Assembly: GCF_030272615.1 (NCBI RefSeq)
Contig: NC_081411.1
Span: 186,327,949-186,391,948, forward strand
Length of the DNA stretch: 64,000 bases
From: Cryptomeria japonica
Taxonomy: Eukaryota > Streptophyta > Pinopsida > Cupressales > Cupressaceae
Reading direction: 5' to 3'
Shown: in pieces, positions 48,110 through 60,860 of the stretch
Position numbering within the stretch: the stretch's first letter is position 1
Layout of the letters: each line of letters opens with the position of its first letter
The notes under the pieces: model-generated
Seen by the model: only the letters and a program-made list of their open reading frames with translations
Told to the model about the DNA's origin: nothing
Database searches by the model: none
Program-made: the position numbers and the translations under genes

Positions 48110-49238
48110 ATGTTATCGCAAGGATTTAGCCCCCAATCAAGGAATAAACCCAAGGATAATGAACACAAAACACAAAGCATGAGTTGTTTTCACTTTCCTT
48201 GGGGTCAGTATGCTATATAATAACTCATGTATATCATGTATATATATGCATAGGATAGTCATCATTCCCCAAAGAAAGGAAACTACCTTGGAAGAAAGGG
48301 AACACATGTGTCTTTTGAGTCAACATGAAATAGACAAAGAGATCTCAATGCTTTGCATCATCCTCAAGTAGACATTACTAGGGAAAATAGAAGAACAAGG
48401 ACACGCATAGAAGAATGGTCATGAAAGAGAAAGAAAAGAGAGAGAGAGGTAGACGATCTACAGAGCTAACGTAGCTAGTATAGCATGACATCCACCTCTT
48501 GATCTTGTTGATCACTATTTCAGGAAGGCAGGAAACACGCCAGAGGAGCGACACCAAGCACGACAAATGGAGCTATCACAAGATCCAAACAAGGACTATG
48601 CTCATGTGGTAAGTCACTTTGTTCGTTTCTAGGAGGTAGGATTAAGGCTTTGGAAAATTTTGTAGATAAATTTTTGTCAACATCAACATATTCATATTCA
48701 CTATCAGAAGCATTAGGAGTTGTATTTCCATCATTAACAACATTTTTGCCTATTTCTTCATCAAGATTTATAGAAAGAGGAGCTCGAACATGAATAGAAG
48801 TAAAACCATCACATGTTTTTTGCAACTTATGATTTAGAGATTTAGGTTCAACATCTTTCTTAGGAGAAAAGGGAATAATTTCCACTGTTGGATTTTTGGG
48901 AGATTGAATAGTTTGGGGAACAACTTCACGAGCTCGAGCACAACGTCTTCATCGATGTTCTCTTGCACAACAATTCTATCGAGTCTTAGTGGAAGGTTGA
49001 GAAGAAGGAGGAACATTTGTTGAAGGAGGAATATTCGTTGAAGGAGGAATATTCTCATCCTTGGCAATTGGAGGTTTAGGTTGAGCTCTTTTAGGTTGGA
49101 CAAGAGGAGAGGCAAGTCTCTTCTCTCTATAAGAGCAAGGTGGTGGAACTGCACCATATAAAGGAGGAATATTTGGTGTAGGAATGAGACCAAGTCCATC
49201 ATGAGGAAGAGGTATAGGTATAACCTTAGGAGTATAGG

Positions 49239-50679
49239 TGATGCCCTCCTAAATGGCACAAGGTTAGTCTAAGATAAAATAACACAAAAACACACAAAAC
49301 ATTAGCGTTAGTCAATCAAAAACTAATCTAAAAAGGCATACCAAAAGAGAGACTACAAGCATGCAAGCATATTTAACTATCAAAGCAAACATGATGAGGC
49401 ATCTCCAAATACCTCCTAACATACTCTTAGTTCCTTCTCCCTTGTTCCTCTCCTCTCCAAGTTCCAAAATAGTGTAGCTCTCAGCAGCTTTTTGCACTAT
49501 GGATGCTTATGGAGGATTGAGATTGTAGTATAGCTCCAACTATGAAATAAAAAGCTAATACTAATGCTTAAAATGATATATTTTAACCAAAATAACAAGA
49601 TATTAGATGATTATGCTAAAAATGCTCTCTAAATGTCTATAGCTTAGATGCATACAAGTTTTCAGGATCTGGATTATGAAGGAATGGGCTCTATTTATAA
49701 GAAAAATGGAGCAATGGATGGCCAGGATTGAAAGGTTTAATCAAGGGTCAAGCTTGAAAGTTGGGGATCCATGTGCTCAATTGACACCAATGAAATGGTG
49801 ACAAATGTCAACATAGGGTTGGGTTGAAAGAAGAGGTTGGAGGCATTAAAGGCCTGAGAAGACCTCATGGTTATCTAAAGGCTAAGGGTCAAGCCTAAAT
49901 TAAGATTATCCACTGGATTAAGAGTTAATCCAAGGATAAACCTTTGTGCAAATGATTAAGAGATAATCATGGTCAAAGCATTAAAGGCTTGATGAGACCC
50001 TTGGGTTGGGTAGAGGTTGAGTCAAAACAAATGTTTTAACCATGTGGAAGGGTTTGGGTTAACCATTAATGGTTTTTGGAGACTTTGGGGATTTAAGTGG
50101 TTGAAAGTTGGAAGCCTTCAATGGTTATCAAAGACTTTGAGGAATTAAGTGGTTGAAGGTTGAAAGCCTTTAATGGTTATCAAAGACTTTTAGACTTTGA
50201 GAAGTGACTCCATTTTGCTTAGGAATGTGACAATAATTAGGGGATGGATTAGGCTAATTAGGAAGGGGTTAGAAGAATCTAGAAGGGGATTAGATTTTGC
50301 AAGTGGATTTGGTGGGTGAGGGAAAATAGGATTTTATTTAAAATAAAAATTCATTTATTTCAATAAATGTGTGCAAGTTGCATTTGTAGGAAAATGCAAG
50401 TGGGGTGGGGATAATGATTTAAATAAATGTTTGATTTAATTTATTTAAAAGAGGAAAAGGGAGATTTTAATTAAATAAAATAGATTTTATTTATTTAATT
50501 GATTGAAATTTGATTTAATGAATTAATTAAAATAAATTGAATAATTTATTTAATTAATAGAAGAATGTTTGGGATGAATTAATTAAATATTAATTTAATT
50601 AATTGATGGCTAGTGGATTTTTAATCAAATAAATACGAAATATTCATTTAATTAAAATGGACAGATTTATGTGACTACA
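49239..50679 (-). mobile_element. S2a: solo LTR inside X1
   Basis: 1,441 bp, plus strand TGATGCCCTCC..GTGACTACA, flanked by ATAGG (49234-49238, 50680-50684). It is the inverted relative of S2b (55820-57207). It carries a TATAAATAGAGCCC-type box on the minus strand (near 49690) and an AT-rich head at 50320-50660. Confidence 0.92.
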
Positions 50680-51050
50680 ATAGGTATAACCTTAGGAGGG
50701 ATATTATTGTTCTTGTTACGAGAAGGTATAGTTTCATCTATAGGAATAGGTTGGGAATCTTCTTTAGGAGGGAGATTAGTTCTATCCGTTAGAGGAAGAA
50801 CATCATCTTCAAGAATGATGGGACTATCGAGTGTTGGAGTGCAAGGTTGGCTTAAGGATAAGATCATATCTTTCTTCCATTTTTATAACATTGAAAGAGG
50901 GAATCACTTCTTGATGGAAGAGATTGAAAGTGTTGAGGCCAAAAGTAATCAATAGGAATACCTAGGCTTCTTTCAGTTGGTCAAAATAAGCTATGGTTGA
51001 AAGTTATGACTTCTCCATTGTGGGGAAATTTCAAACACTTATGGATTGGA

Positions 51051-51609
51051 GAAGCAATAGCCTTCATGGAAGATAGCCAAGGGTAGTCTAACTTCACATG
51101 GAATTGTTCGGATGAAGGAATAATAACAAAGTTGACATCTATAGATTTAGTGTGAACCTCAATAAGGAGTGTGATAGAGCCAATGGTAGGACAAAAAAAT
51201 CCATCAAATAACTTAACAACCACATTAGTATCATCATAGATTGGTTATGCAAATGTAAAGTATAAAGATATTCTTCAGTGATGACATTAACCATGCAAGA
51301 GGGATCAATAAGCGCACCACAAAAAGGTTTGTCTTGGATCTTCACAACTATGTATAAAGGCCCATCAGGTGCTCTAATGGTCTCACTAGGGTCAAATGTG
51401 ATACATGAATCCTTAGGTGTTTCTTGTTTCTCTACCATATTCACCAAATTTTGAGCCATGGTAGTGAAATTAGAAGGAGAGAAAGAGGTATGTTTGGTCT
51501 CAATCATGTTAGAGGTATGAGAAGGTAAAGGATCAATAAAAATCTTAAGATTTTGATTAGGAGGAGTTACTGATTTGTTTCCCTTGTCAATCACACCTGC
51601 CACAAATAT
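51051..51609 (-). pseudogene. X1 protease-like segment
   Basis: Minus-strand PLYIVVKIQDKPFCGALIDP followed by SCMVNVITEEYLYTLHL resembles a retropepsin with D-P-S in place of D-(S/T)-G. A frameshift near 51240 precedes CPTIGSITLLIEVHTKSIDV and LDYPWLSSMKAI, the second conserved block. Confidence 0.78.
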
Positions 51610-53447
51610 AGTATTATTATTAATCAGGTCTTGAATCTTACTTTTTAATGCAAAACATTTCTCAGTATCATGATCAGGTTAATGATGAAATTGACAAAAA
51701 GAGTTATTATCAAAGAGAGGTGAGGCTGCTTTAGAAGAGTCAACTGGTTTTAATGAAGTTTGATAACATTTCTTTGTAACAACTGAGACATGATGATATG
51801 AAAAGATTCATTCAAAGGAGTAAATTATCTTTCTCTTTTGAAAAATATTGAAATAGGAGGCACACCTATTGTAGAATTCACATTGTTGTTGTTGATGGTG
51901 TCATTGAATTTGATGAAGCCTTTATTTAGTTTGAACTTCACAAATGGTTGTTGAGCACTCTCACCCTTATCACTCGGAGCCATAGGAGTCGATTGCTCCA
52001 TTTGACTCACAGTCAGTTGATAATTGTGAAGTGTTGTGCACAACTGCAGAAAGGAAGTAAACTCAGAAAGAATAAGTTTGTCCTTAATATCTTTTGTAAA
52101 TTAGAAATGAAAATTATTTAAATGTCATTATCAAGCACTAGAAAAGAAATTTGAGAACACAAATGCTTATATCTACCAATGAAATCAGTCACTTTTTCTT
52201 TAACACCTTTTTTACAATGCATTAAATCAGTCAAAGTGATTTTAGGACCTATGTTGTTTTGAAATTATTGAATAAAAGCATTTGTTAATTGTTGAAAAGA
52301 AGTATTAGAATAGGAAGGAAAAGAGCAATACCATTGTAAAGCCTTATCTCTTAATGTTCTAGTAAACAATTTGGCAAGCAATTTTGGATCATAAGCAAAG
52401 TCGGTACACAAAGTTTGGAATGTCTTGACATGTGTTAAAGGATCACCTTTTCCATTATAGAGTTCCAACTAAGGGACTTAAACATGTTTAGGAGGGACAA
52501 CTCTAAGAATATCAAGAGAAACTGGGGTCGCAACATCAAATGTGGGCACAGTAAACTTGGATTGATTCATAGAAGTGATTTTTTGTTGCAATGATGACAC
52601 TGTTTGAGCAAGGTTATTAATGGTTGCTTTGGTTAAGGAATTTATGTTAGACATCTTTGATTGAGAAGGTGGTGTGATGTTGTTGAAAGAAGGCATTGAT
52701 TGAGAATAAGGTAGAGGAATACTATGGTAATTAGGCATAGGTGATGATTGAGTAGAAAATGGGACACTAAAAGGAGGGATAGAATGATTGGATGAATTTC
52801 CCCTTGTGTCACATTGATTAATTGAGAGACAAGAGGAATACTTATTGAAGGCATAGATAAAGATGGAGGATTAATTAAGGAAGAGCGATTTCCCCATGAC
52901 TAATGGTTGTAGGTATGCCATTTTGAGTTGATGTAGCCATGATGTTTGAAGTGAAAGTAGGAATGCTAGTCATTGAAGTAGACAAAGGAATAGAATCATT
53001 GATGTTTGTAGAAGGTTGTGAATAACCTAAGTTCTCAACACAACTCTTTATAGGCATGATATTAGAATGAACAATATGAGCAATACCATGCAATATGTCA
53101 ATTCCATTCTTATCACTTTGAATCATGTGCTTTAGACCTTCAATTAATGGAAGAGCTTCACTATTAGGGTATTCTTGGGACATCCATTGTTGAAAGTTGT
53201 CAAATTGATTATCCAATTTTGAAAGTTGATATATGGAAACTCTATTCAAATTTTCTTCTTCATCATTGGAATCATCAATTGGGTAGATAGGGACGTTATT
53301 AGGATGTGAATAATTAGCATTATCCTCATTGAAGAAGTCACCCAAATTAGGCTCCATCTCTTTGGGAATTAAACCTTGGGAAGCCTTAATTCTAATGCTT
53401 CGTCTAGTGGGGATAGTATAGGTAGGACTAATAGTGGTGAAACTCAT
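51610..53447 (-). pseudogene. X1 gag
   Basis: The ATG at 53447 (MSFTTISPTYTIPTRRS) opens a 190-codon N-terminal frame. After a frameshift near 52870 come the Ser/Pro segment (PNYHSIPLPYSQSMPSFNN) and the capsid block LELYNGKGDPLTHVKTFQTL, LRDKALQWYCSFPSYSNTSF of the retrotransposon gag family. The last part has FCQFHH-stop and HDTEKCFALK, a CX2HX4HX4C finger typical of Tat gags. Not translatable as one protein here. Confidence 0.85.
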
Positions 53448-54570
53448 TCACTATTGAGGAAATTAGAATTTTTGAATTTTGGGATCAAAGTTTGCAAAAT
53501 TGGATAATGCAAAATTCAAGGAAATGATAATTATACAATTTGACCTTTGTGGAAAGAGGAAATGACACAATCTTCAAGAAAATTTATGATAAAAATAAAT
53601 TGAAATTTTAAAATTAGGGGCAATGGGATACCACTTAATTTCAAAATTAAAATTGACAAAATTAAGATTTTTTAAAAATCAGGGCAAATTATAATTGACC
53701 ACTTAACTTTAAATGTTTCCTTGAAAGTTGTGATGTTGAAATTGGGAAGAATATTTTATTTTAGAGGGATCAAAATTTGACAATATCAACCAATTTTTGG
53801 GATTTAAGCAATTAAATATAGTCATAACAGTCTCCCAAAATTTTGGGAAAAAAGTCGAGGAACAGGTTGAAAGTGCACCTAGTACGCCCAACTTTTTTCG
53901 CAAATTTTCAGGGGTGAAAGCTACGATGATTTTAGAGATAACCCCAAAAAATTGATTGATTTTACGAAGTTTAGATAGACTAAATTAAGGTTTGAATGTC
54001 AAAATAGGACCCTATTAGGGTTTTGAAAAAAGATAAGAAATTGGATTGCAAATTTGAAAAAGGTCAAACCTAATGGATAGGGCCACCTTAAATAATATTT
54101 AGAAAATTTAAATTGGTTGAAATTAATTAAAATTTACACAAAATCCAAGTAAATTAGGGTTAGGACCTCACCACTGAATTTAAATTTTGAATTTTGGAAA
54201 AAGGAGTGAAATTGAAAAGTTGAATTTTAGGCAAGAAGACAAATCTGAAAATAGTTTCAAATCTAAAAATTAAATGCAAATCCATTTTTTTGTAAGAGTT
54301 CAAGTTGATTTTTGAAATTAGGGTTTTGACAACCAACCACTTAAATTTGTAAATTTGATTTACAAATTGAATAAGACAATGAAGAAATTGAATTTGACAA
54401 GCAATGCAATTTTCAAAACTAAATTAATAGATAGCAATTTTTGCAAAACACAAGTTCAATTTCAATTTTAACAACTAGGGTTTGATTGAATTAGCTACTA
54501 AGTTTTGTAAATTGCAAGAAAATTTAAACTTGTAAATGAAAAATATGTAATAATTTTGAATATCAAATAT
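53448..54570 (-). other. X1 untranslated leader
   Basis: 1.1 kb, AT-rich, between PBS and gag ATG; colinear with 62708-63849 in X2. No ORF of note. Confidence 0.7.
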
Positions 54571-54593
54571 GTAAGACATCGGGTTCACCAAAA
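54571..54593 (-). other. X1 primer binding site
   Basis: Minus strand TTTTGGTGAACCCGATGTC directly after the LTR end. tRNA not identified. Confidence 0.75.
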
Positions 54594-55812
54594 TGTAATG
54601 GGTTGAAAAGGTGATGAGAGGAGATTGAGTGGAAATCTTTACCCTCCTCAAGAAAGGAGTGAAAGTTTCACAAAGGATTCCCTTCAACTTCTCACGCACA
54701 TTACATTTAAAAGAGGGGTTATTGAATTCACTAGATCCAATCTCAATGGAAAGAGATTGAATGCTAAATGAATTGATAATAAATTTAGAAAGTAAAGTAA
54801 CCCTTTTTTAAAATGGACAAGTTGAATTAAGCAATTTGAGACTAAGTATGAAGATGACAAAGAAATGATTATATCTTGAGATAGAGATGCAAGATGAAGT
54901 TGTGCACCTAGAATTAGCAGTGAAATGTCGAGACGAAGCTCCCCTGCAAATTTGAGCGAAAGTTGCCAAGACCATGTTGAAAGTGTACTGGGTCCTCCGA
55001 AAAATCTGCATGTTGAAAAGAGTTTTTCTATCTTTAAAAATGAAGCCTAAACCTGCAATTACAGTTGTGCACCTGCAACCTACACACAGAAAAGAGAGGA
55101 AATGTTGTTGGAATTGGGGGTTTGCCTTTAGGTCAAACCCCAGTTTAGAATTAACCAAATGATGAAAAATACTTGCAAGTAAATGAAAGGAAATGTATGA
55201 AGTAGAATTAACCTCAAGAGAGGATGCAATTGAAATGTAGATAGAGTTGATTGAAAGGATATATGAAATTGAATGTTTTGAATGTTGGTAGGGATCTCCT
55301 CTTCAATGGTTGAATCCTTGACTTGAATGCAACACCTAGCCTTGAAAGGAGACTTAAATTCTCAATGCTTGAAGGGATGCTTTAATGCTTGAATGCTTGA
55401 TGACAATGTCGCTTTGTAATTTCTCCTTATGATCGCTTATGCTTGATTTTTCTTCTTGAACTTATGAAAATAGGAGGGGAAATTCACCTTATATACTTTC
55501 CAACTAGGGATTTTTAACTGATTTTCCATCTTAGGCCGACTTAGGAAAACTCTTTATCGCTCATGATTGATAAGTCCAATGCATAATTTGAATGAAGGGG
55601 ACCCAAAATAGGGCAAGGATAGGAGTGTCATGCCCATGTCTAGCCTAATTCAAGACAAGAAGTGAGAGCAGGTAGTGCGGGGTGCAATAAAATGCAAGTT
55701 TCGAGTGGTATGACCATGTTTCGGGTCTCTAGTCAGGCTTAGGGATTCATCTGCCAATGTGAAGACCCAAATGCAGTCAAAAATTGCAAGGTTGCAATTT
55801 TTTGATGCTATA
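54594..55812 (-). repeat. X1 5' LTR
   Basis: 1,219 bp, colinear with 46507-47692; its outer end reads GCTATA where the family has GCTACA. Confidence 0.9.
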
Positions 55813-55819
55813 TATATAT

Positions 55820-57207
55820 TGTAGTCACACAAATCTGTCCAGCTTAATTAAATAAATATTTTCTATTTATTTGATTAAAAATCCACTAGCCATCAGTTAA
55901 TTAAATAAATATTTAATTAATTCATCTCCAAACATTCTCCTATTAATTGAATAAATTATTCAATTTATTTTAATTAATTCATTAAAACAAAATTCCAATC
56001 AATTAAATAAATAAAATCTATTTATTTAATTAAATCCCCCTATTCCTCTTTTAAATAAATTAAATAAAACATTTATTTAAATCATTATCCCCTCCCCACT
56101 TGCATTTTCCTACAAATGCAACTTGCACACATTTATTGAAATAAATAAATTTTTATTTTAAAATCCTATTTTCCTTCACCCACCAAATCCCCTTGCAAAA
56201 TCTAATCCCCTTCTAGATTCTTCTAACCCCTTCCTAATTAGCTTAATCCATCCCCTAATTATTGTCACATTCCTAAGCAAAATGGAGTCACTTCTCAAAG
56301 ACTCCAAAGTCTTTGAAAAGCATTTAATGCTTTGTATGTTCAACAAAATAACCCCCAAAGTCTTCCAAGACCACTAATGGCTCTTACATGACCATTTATG
56401 GCTCTTACATAACCATTTATGGTTATTTCAAACTTGTCTCCCCAAACATTTATTGTTTTGACCATATTCATCCATTTCGCATTTGCACAAGAATTTATCC
56501 ATTGGATAAAAGCTTTATTCTTTGAATAAAGAGTTTATTCATTCAACCAACCTTGACTTTAACTCCCAAGGTCATGTCAAGCATTAAATGCTTATTCCCT
56601 CTCCTCTCAACCTATCTCACATTGACACTTGTCATCCTGGGATTGGGTTGAAAGCCCTCACATGAATTTGAAATCATTCAATCCTGACCCTTGTTGAGAT
56701 TACTCAATCTCAACCATCCATTGCTCCATTTTTCCTATAAATAGAGCCCATTTCTTCATAATCCAGATCCTGAAAACTTGTATGCATTTAACCTATAGGT
56801 ATTTTAAGAGAGCATTTAGCATAGCAAACTCATGTATTGTCATTTTGGTTAAAAATATATCATTTTAGCATCAATAGCATAGTATTAGCTTTTCATTTCA
56901 TATTTTAAGCACAATACTAAAAATCTCAATCCTCCATAAGCATCCATAGTGCAAAAAGTTGCTGAGAGCTACACTATTTTGGAACTTGGAGAGGAGAGGA
57001 ACAAGGGAGAAAGAAACTAAGAGCATGTTAGGAGGTATTTGGAGATGCCTCATCATGTTTTCTTTGTTAGTTAAATATGCTTTCATGTTTTTAGTGTCTC
57101 TCTTGATATGTCTTTTTAGATTAGTTTTTGATTGACTAACACTAACGATTTTCTGGTTTATTGTGTTGTTTATCATTGACTAACCTTGTCCGTATAGGAG
57201 GGCATCA
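55820..57207 (+). mobile_element. S2b: solo LTR between X1 and X2
   Basis: 1,388 bp, TGTAGTCACACAAATCTGTC..GAGGGCATCA, flanked by TATAT (55815-55819, 57208-57212). TATAAATAGAGCCC near 56737 gives a plus-strand promoter. No internal region. Same family as S2a, in opposite orientation. Confidence 0.92.
56737..56744 (+). promoter_or_regulatory. TATA box of S2b
   Basis: CTATAAATAGAGCCCATTTC about 915 bp into the LTR; the same words occur inverted in S2a. Confidence 0.65.
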
Positions 57208-57216
57208 TATATATAT

Positions 57217-58428
57217 TGTGATATGGTGAAAAGTGATAAGGGGAGATTAAGTGGAAAGCTTTAGTCCCCTCAAGTGAGGGATGAAAGTTTCACAAAGGAT
57301 TCCCTTCAACTTTTCACACATATTATATTAAAAGAGGCGAACTGAATTCACTGGATCCAATCCCAATGGAAAGAGATTGAATGCTAAGTGAATTGTAGGG
57401 AATTTGGAATGTATTCGGAAAGTAAATTAACCCTCTTTTATAATAGACTAGTTGATTCAAGAAAATTGAGACTAAGCGTAGAAATGACAAAGAAACCATT
57501 ATATCTTGAGATAGATATGTGGGATGAAGATTTGCACCTGGAATTAGCAGTGAAATATCGAGACAAAGCTTCCCTGCAAATTTGAGTAAAAGTTGTTGGG
57601 ACCATGTTGAAGTTGCACCTGGTCCTCCAAAAAATCTGCATGCCGAAAAGGGTTTTTTCGTCTCTAGAAATGAAGCCTAAAACTGCAATTACAGTCATGC
57701 ACCTGCAACCTACACACAAAAAAGAGAGGAAATGTTGTTGGGATTGGGGGTTTGCCTTCAGGTTAAACCCAGTTTTGGAATTAACCAAGTAATTGAAAAA
57801 TGTTGCAAGTAAATGAAAGGAAATGTCTAAAGTAAAATCGACCTCAAGAGAGGATGCAATTGAAATGTTGATGAAATTACTTTAAAGGATATGTGGATTA
57901 GGATGTCTTGGATGTTGATAGAGATCTCCTCTTCAATGGTCAAATCCTTGACTTGAATGGAACATCTAGCCTTGAAAGGAGACTTGAAATACTCAATGTT
58001 TGAATGAATGCTTAATTTTTTTATGATGATAATGGAGACTTCTCGCTTGTTCACCTTACTTTCACTTATTGAACCTTATGCAATTAGGAGGGGAAATTAT
58101 CCTTATATACTTGCCAATTAGGGGTATTTAGCTTATTTTTTGTCTTAGGCCAACATATGAAAACTTTTTCCCACTCACAATTGACAAGCCCAATGCAAAA
58201 TTTGATCAAAGGAGGCCCAAAATAGGGCTAGGACAGGGGCACCACGCCCCTGTCTTGCCCTAATTTAGGATAGACAATGAAAATAAGCAGTGCATAATGG
58301 TAGAAAATGCATGTTTTTAGTGTTTTGAGCATGTCTCAGGTCTTCGATTAGACTTAGGGATTCATCTGCTAATGCAAAGACCCAAATGCGGTTGAAAATT
58401 GCAAGGGTCACAATTTTATGATGCTACA
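57217..58428 (-). repeat. X2 3' LTR
   Basis: 1,212 bp, TGTGATATGG..GATGCTACA. It includes the AATTGCAAGGGTCACAATTT segment seen in the solo LTR at 22827 and missing from the X1 3' LTR. Confidence 0.92.
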
Positions 58429-58450
58429 TTTATCCCCACTTTAGTAGGAG
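58429..58450 (-). other. X2 polypurine tract
   Basis: Minus strand CTACTAAAGTGGGGATAAA directly before TGTAGCATC. Confidence 0.75.
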
Positions 58451-58801
58451 TATAGGCGCATGCCAATACTACTAATAAAGTACAAGGAAACAAGATTGAA
58501 ATACTTTCACCAAGTCAAGGAGGCAAGATACACCAAGCTCCCAGTGGACTAAGGATCTTACAACTTCGATTGACAAAGTAAAAGGGAAGATCAAGAGGGA
58601 GAACTATGACTGCAAGTAGCAAGGGTCCTCGTACTATGAGTCATGAAAAGAAAGGATACCAAAAATTACAAAGTAAAGCCAAGTTAACTAAGTAACTCCA
58701 AGTATCAAAAAGGAAAATATGAGTGGAGTGTATGCTCCCATGTTAAAGCAATTGCACATGCCTTATCAAGAGTAGTTTCTTTAAGATAGGATACATCAAA
58801 G

Positions 58802-58804
<3 letters not shown>

Positions 58805-58881
<77 letters not shown>
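58805..58881. repeat. (GA)n microsatellite carried by X2
   Basis: About 38 GA units at the same relative place as the tract in X1, roughly 375-455 bp inside the 3' LTR boundary. Confidence 0.95.
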
Positions 58882-58882
<1 letters not shown>

Positions 58883-60376
58883 ACATTATCGCAAGGATTT
58901 AGCCCCCAATTGAGGAATAAACCCAAAGATAATGAACAAAATACAAAGCATGAGGTGGATTTTGTTTTCTCGAGGTTAGTTTGTTGTATGATAACTCATG
59001 TATATCATGTATATATATGCATAGAATAGTCTACATTCCCCAAAGAAAGGAAACCCACTATGGAAGAAAGGGAACACATGTGTCTTTTGAGTCAACATGA
59101 AAGAGACCAAAAGAGATCTCAATGCTTTGCATCATCCTCAAGTAGACATCACTAGGGATAACAAATAGAAGAATAGGGCAATAGATAGAGGAATGTTCAC
59201 AAAAGATCAAGAAAGGAGAGAGAGACAGAGGATCTACGATGCTAATGTAACTAGTCTAGCACGACATCCACCTCCCGATCTTGGTGATCATTATTTCAGG
59301 AAGGCAAAAAACACACCAGAGGAGCGACATCGAGCACAATAGATGGAGCTATCACAAGATCCAAATAAGGACTATGCTCATGTGCTAAGTCGCTTTGTTC
59401 GTTTCTAGGAGCTAGGATTAAGGCTTTTGAAAATTCTGTAGATAAATGTTTGTCAACATCAATATATTCATATTCACTATCAAAAGCATTAGGAGTTGTA
59501 TTGCCATCATGAATAACATTTTCACCTATTTCTTCATCAAGATTTATAGAAAGAAGAGATCTAACATGAATACAAGTAAAACCATCACATATTTTTGCAA
59601 CTTATGATTTGGAGATTTAGGTTCAACATCTTACTAAGGAGAAAATGGAATTATGTCAACTATTGGTGTTTTAGGAGATTGAATAGTTTGAGAAACAACT
59701 CCATGAGCTCAAGAATGACGATTTCATCGATGTTCTCTCGCACAATGATTCTGTCAAGTCTTAGCAAAAGGTTGGGAAGGAGGAGGAATCTTCTCATCTT
59801 TGGTAGTTGGATGGTTAGGTTGAGGTCTCTTAGGTTGGATAAGAGGAGAGGCAGGTCTCTTCTCTTTATAAGAGTAAGGAGGTGGAACTGCACCACATAA
59901 AGGAGTAATGTTTGGTGTAGGAAGGAGACCAGGTCCATCATGAGGAGGAGGTATAGGTCTAACCTTAGGAGGAATATTATTGTTCTACTTGGGAGAAGGC
60001 ATAGTTTCATCCATATGAATAGGTTGGGAATCTTCCTCATGAGGTAAATTAGTTTTATTTGTTAGAGGAAGAACTTCATCTTCAAGAATGATAGGAATAT
60101 CAAGTTTTGGATTTCTAGGTTAGCTTAAGGTTAAGATCATCTATTTCTTACATTCTTTAAAGATTGAAAGAGAGCATCACTCCTTGGTGGAAGAGATTAA
60201 AATTGTTGAGGCCAAAAGTAATCAATAGGAACAACTGGGCTCCTTTCGGTTGGTCGAAATAAGCTATGGTTAACAGTTATGATTTCTCCATTGTGGGGAA
60301 ATTTCAAATACTTATGGATTGGAGAAGCAATAGCCTTCATGGAAGATAGCCAAAGGTTACCTAACTTCACATGGAA
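58882..60376 (-). pseudogene. X2 3' internal region with Pro-rich remnants
   Basis: Degraded Pro/Ser-rich coding remnants colinear with X1 47719-51050 minus S2a. No pol domain. Confidence 0.6.
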
Positions 60377-60860
60377 TTATTTAGAGGAAGGAATGATAAC
60401 AAAGTTGACATCTATATATTTAGTATGAGCCTCAATAGGAAGTGTGATAGAACCAATAGTAGGACAAGAAAATCCATCCAGTAACTTAATGATCACATTA
60501 GTATCATCATAGATTGGTTGATGCAAATGTAAAGTATAAAGATATTTTTCAGTGATGACATTAACCATGCAAGAGGGATCAATAAGCACACCACGACAAG
60601 GTTTGCCTTGGATCTTCGTAACTATGTATAAAGGGCCACCAGGTGCCCTAATGGTCTCACTAGGGTCAAATGTGATACATGAATCCTTAGGTATTTCTTG
60701 GTTCTCTACCATATTGACCACGTTTGGAGCCGTGAAAGTGACATCAAAGCGAGAGAAAGAGGTATGTTCAATTTCAATCCCATTAGAGGTATGAGAGGGT
60801 AAAGGATCAGTGAAAATCTTAAGATTTTGATTAGGAGGAGCTACCGATTTTTTTCCATTA
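60377..60860 (-). pseudogene. X2 protease-like segment
   Basis: Part of a 238-codon open frame (61093-60377). PLYIVTKIQGKPCRGVLIDP then SCMVNVITEKYLYTLHLHQ matches X1, including D-P-S-C at the presumed active site. CPTIGSITLPIEAHTKYIDV follows before a stop. Both copies sharing DPSC suggests an old feature of the family and not a private mutation. Confidence 0.8.

Larger units (their letters stand above)
47719..51050 (-). pseudogene. X1 3' internal region with Pro-rich remnants
   Basis: After the protease the minus strand has segments such as LTDRTNLPPKEDSQPIPIDE and SDSEYEYVDVDKNLSTKFS, Pro-, Ser- and acid-rich, broken by stops and frameshifts. No RT/IN homology in any minus frame. Solo LTR S2a (49239-50679) interrupts it. 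Confidence 0.6.
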
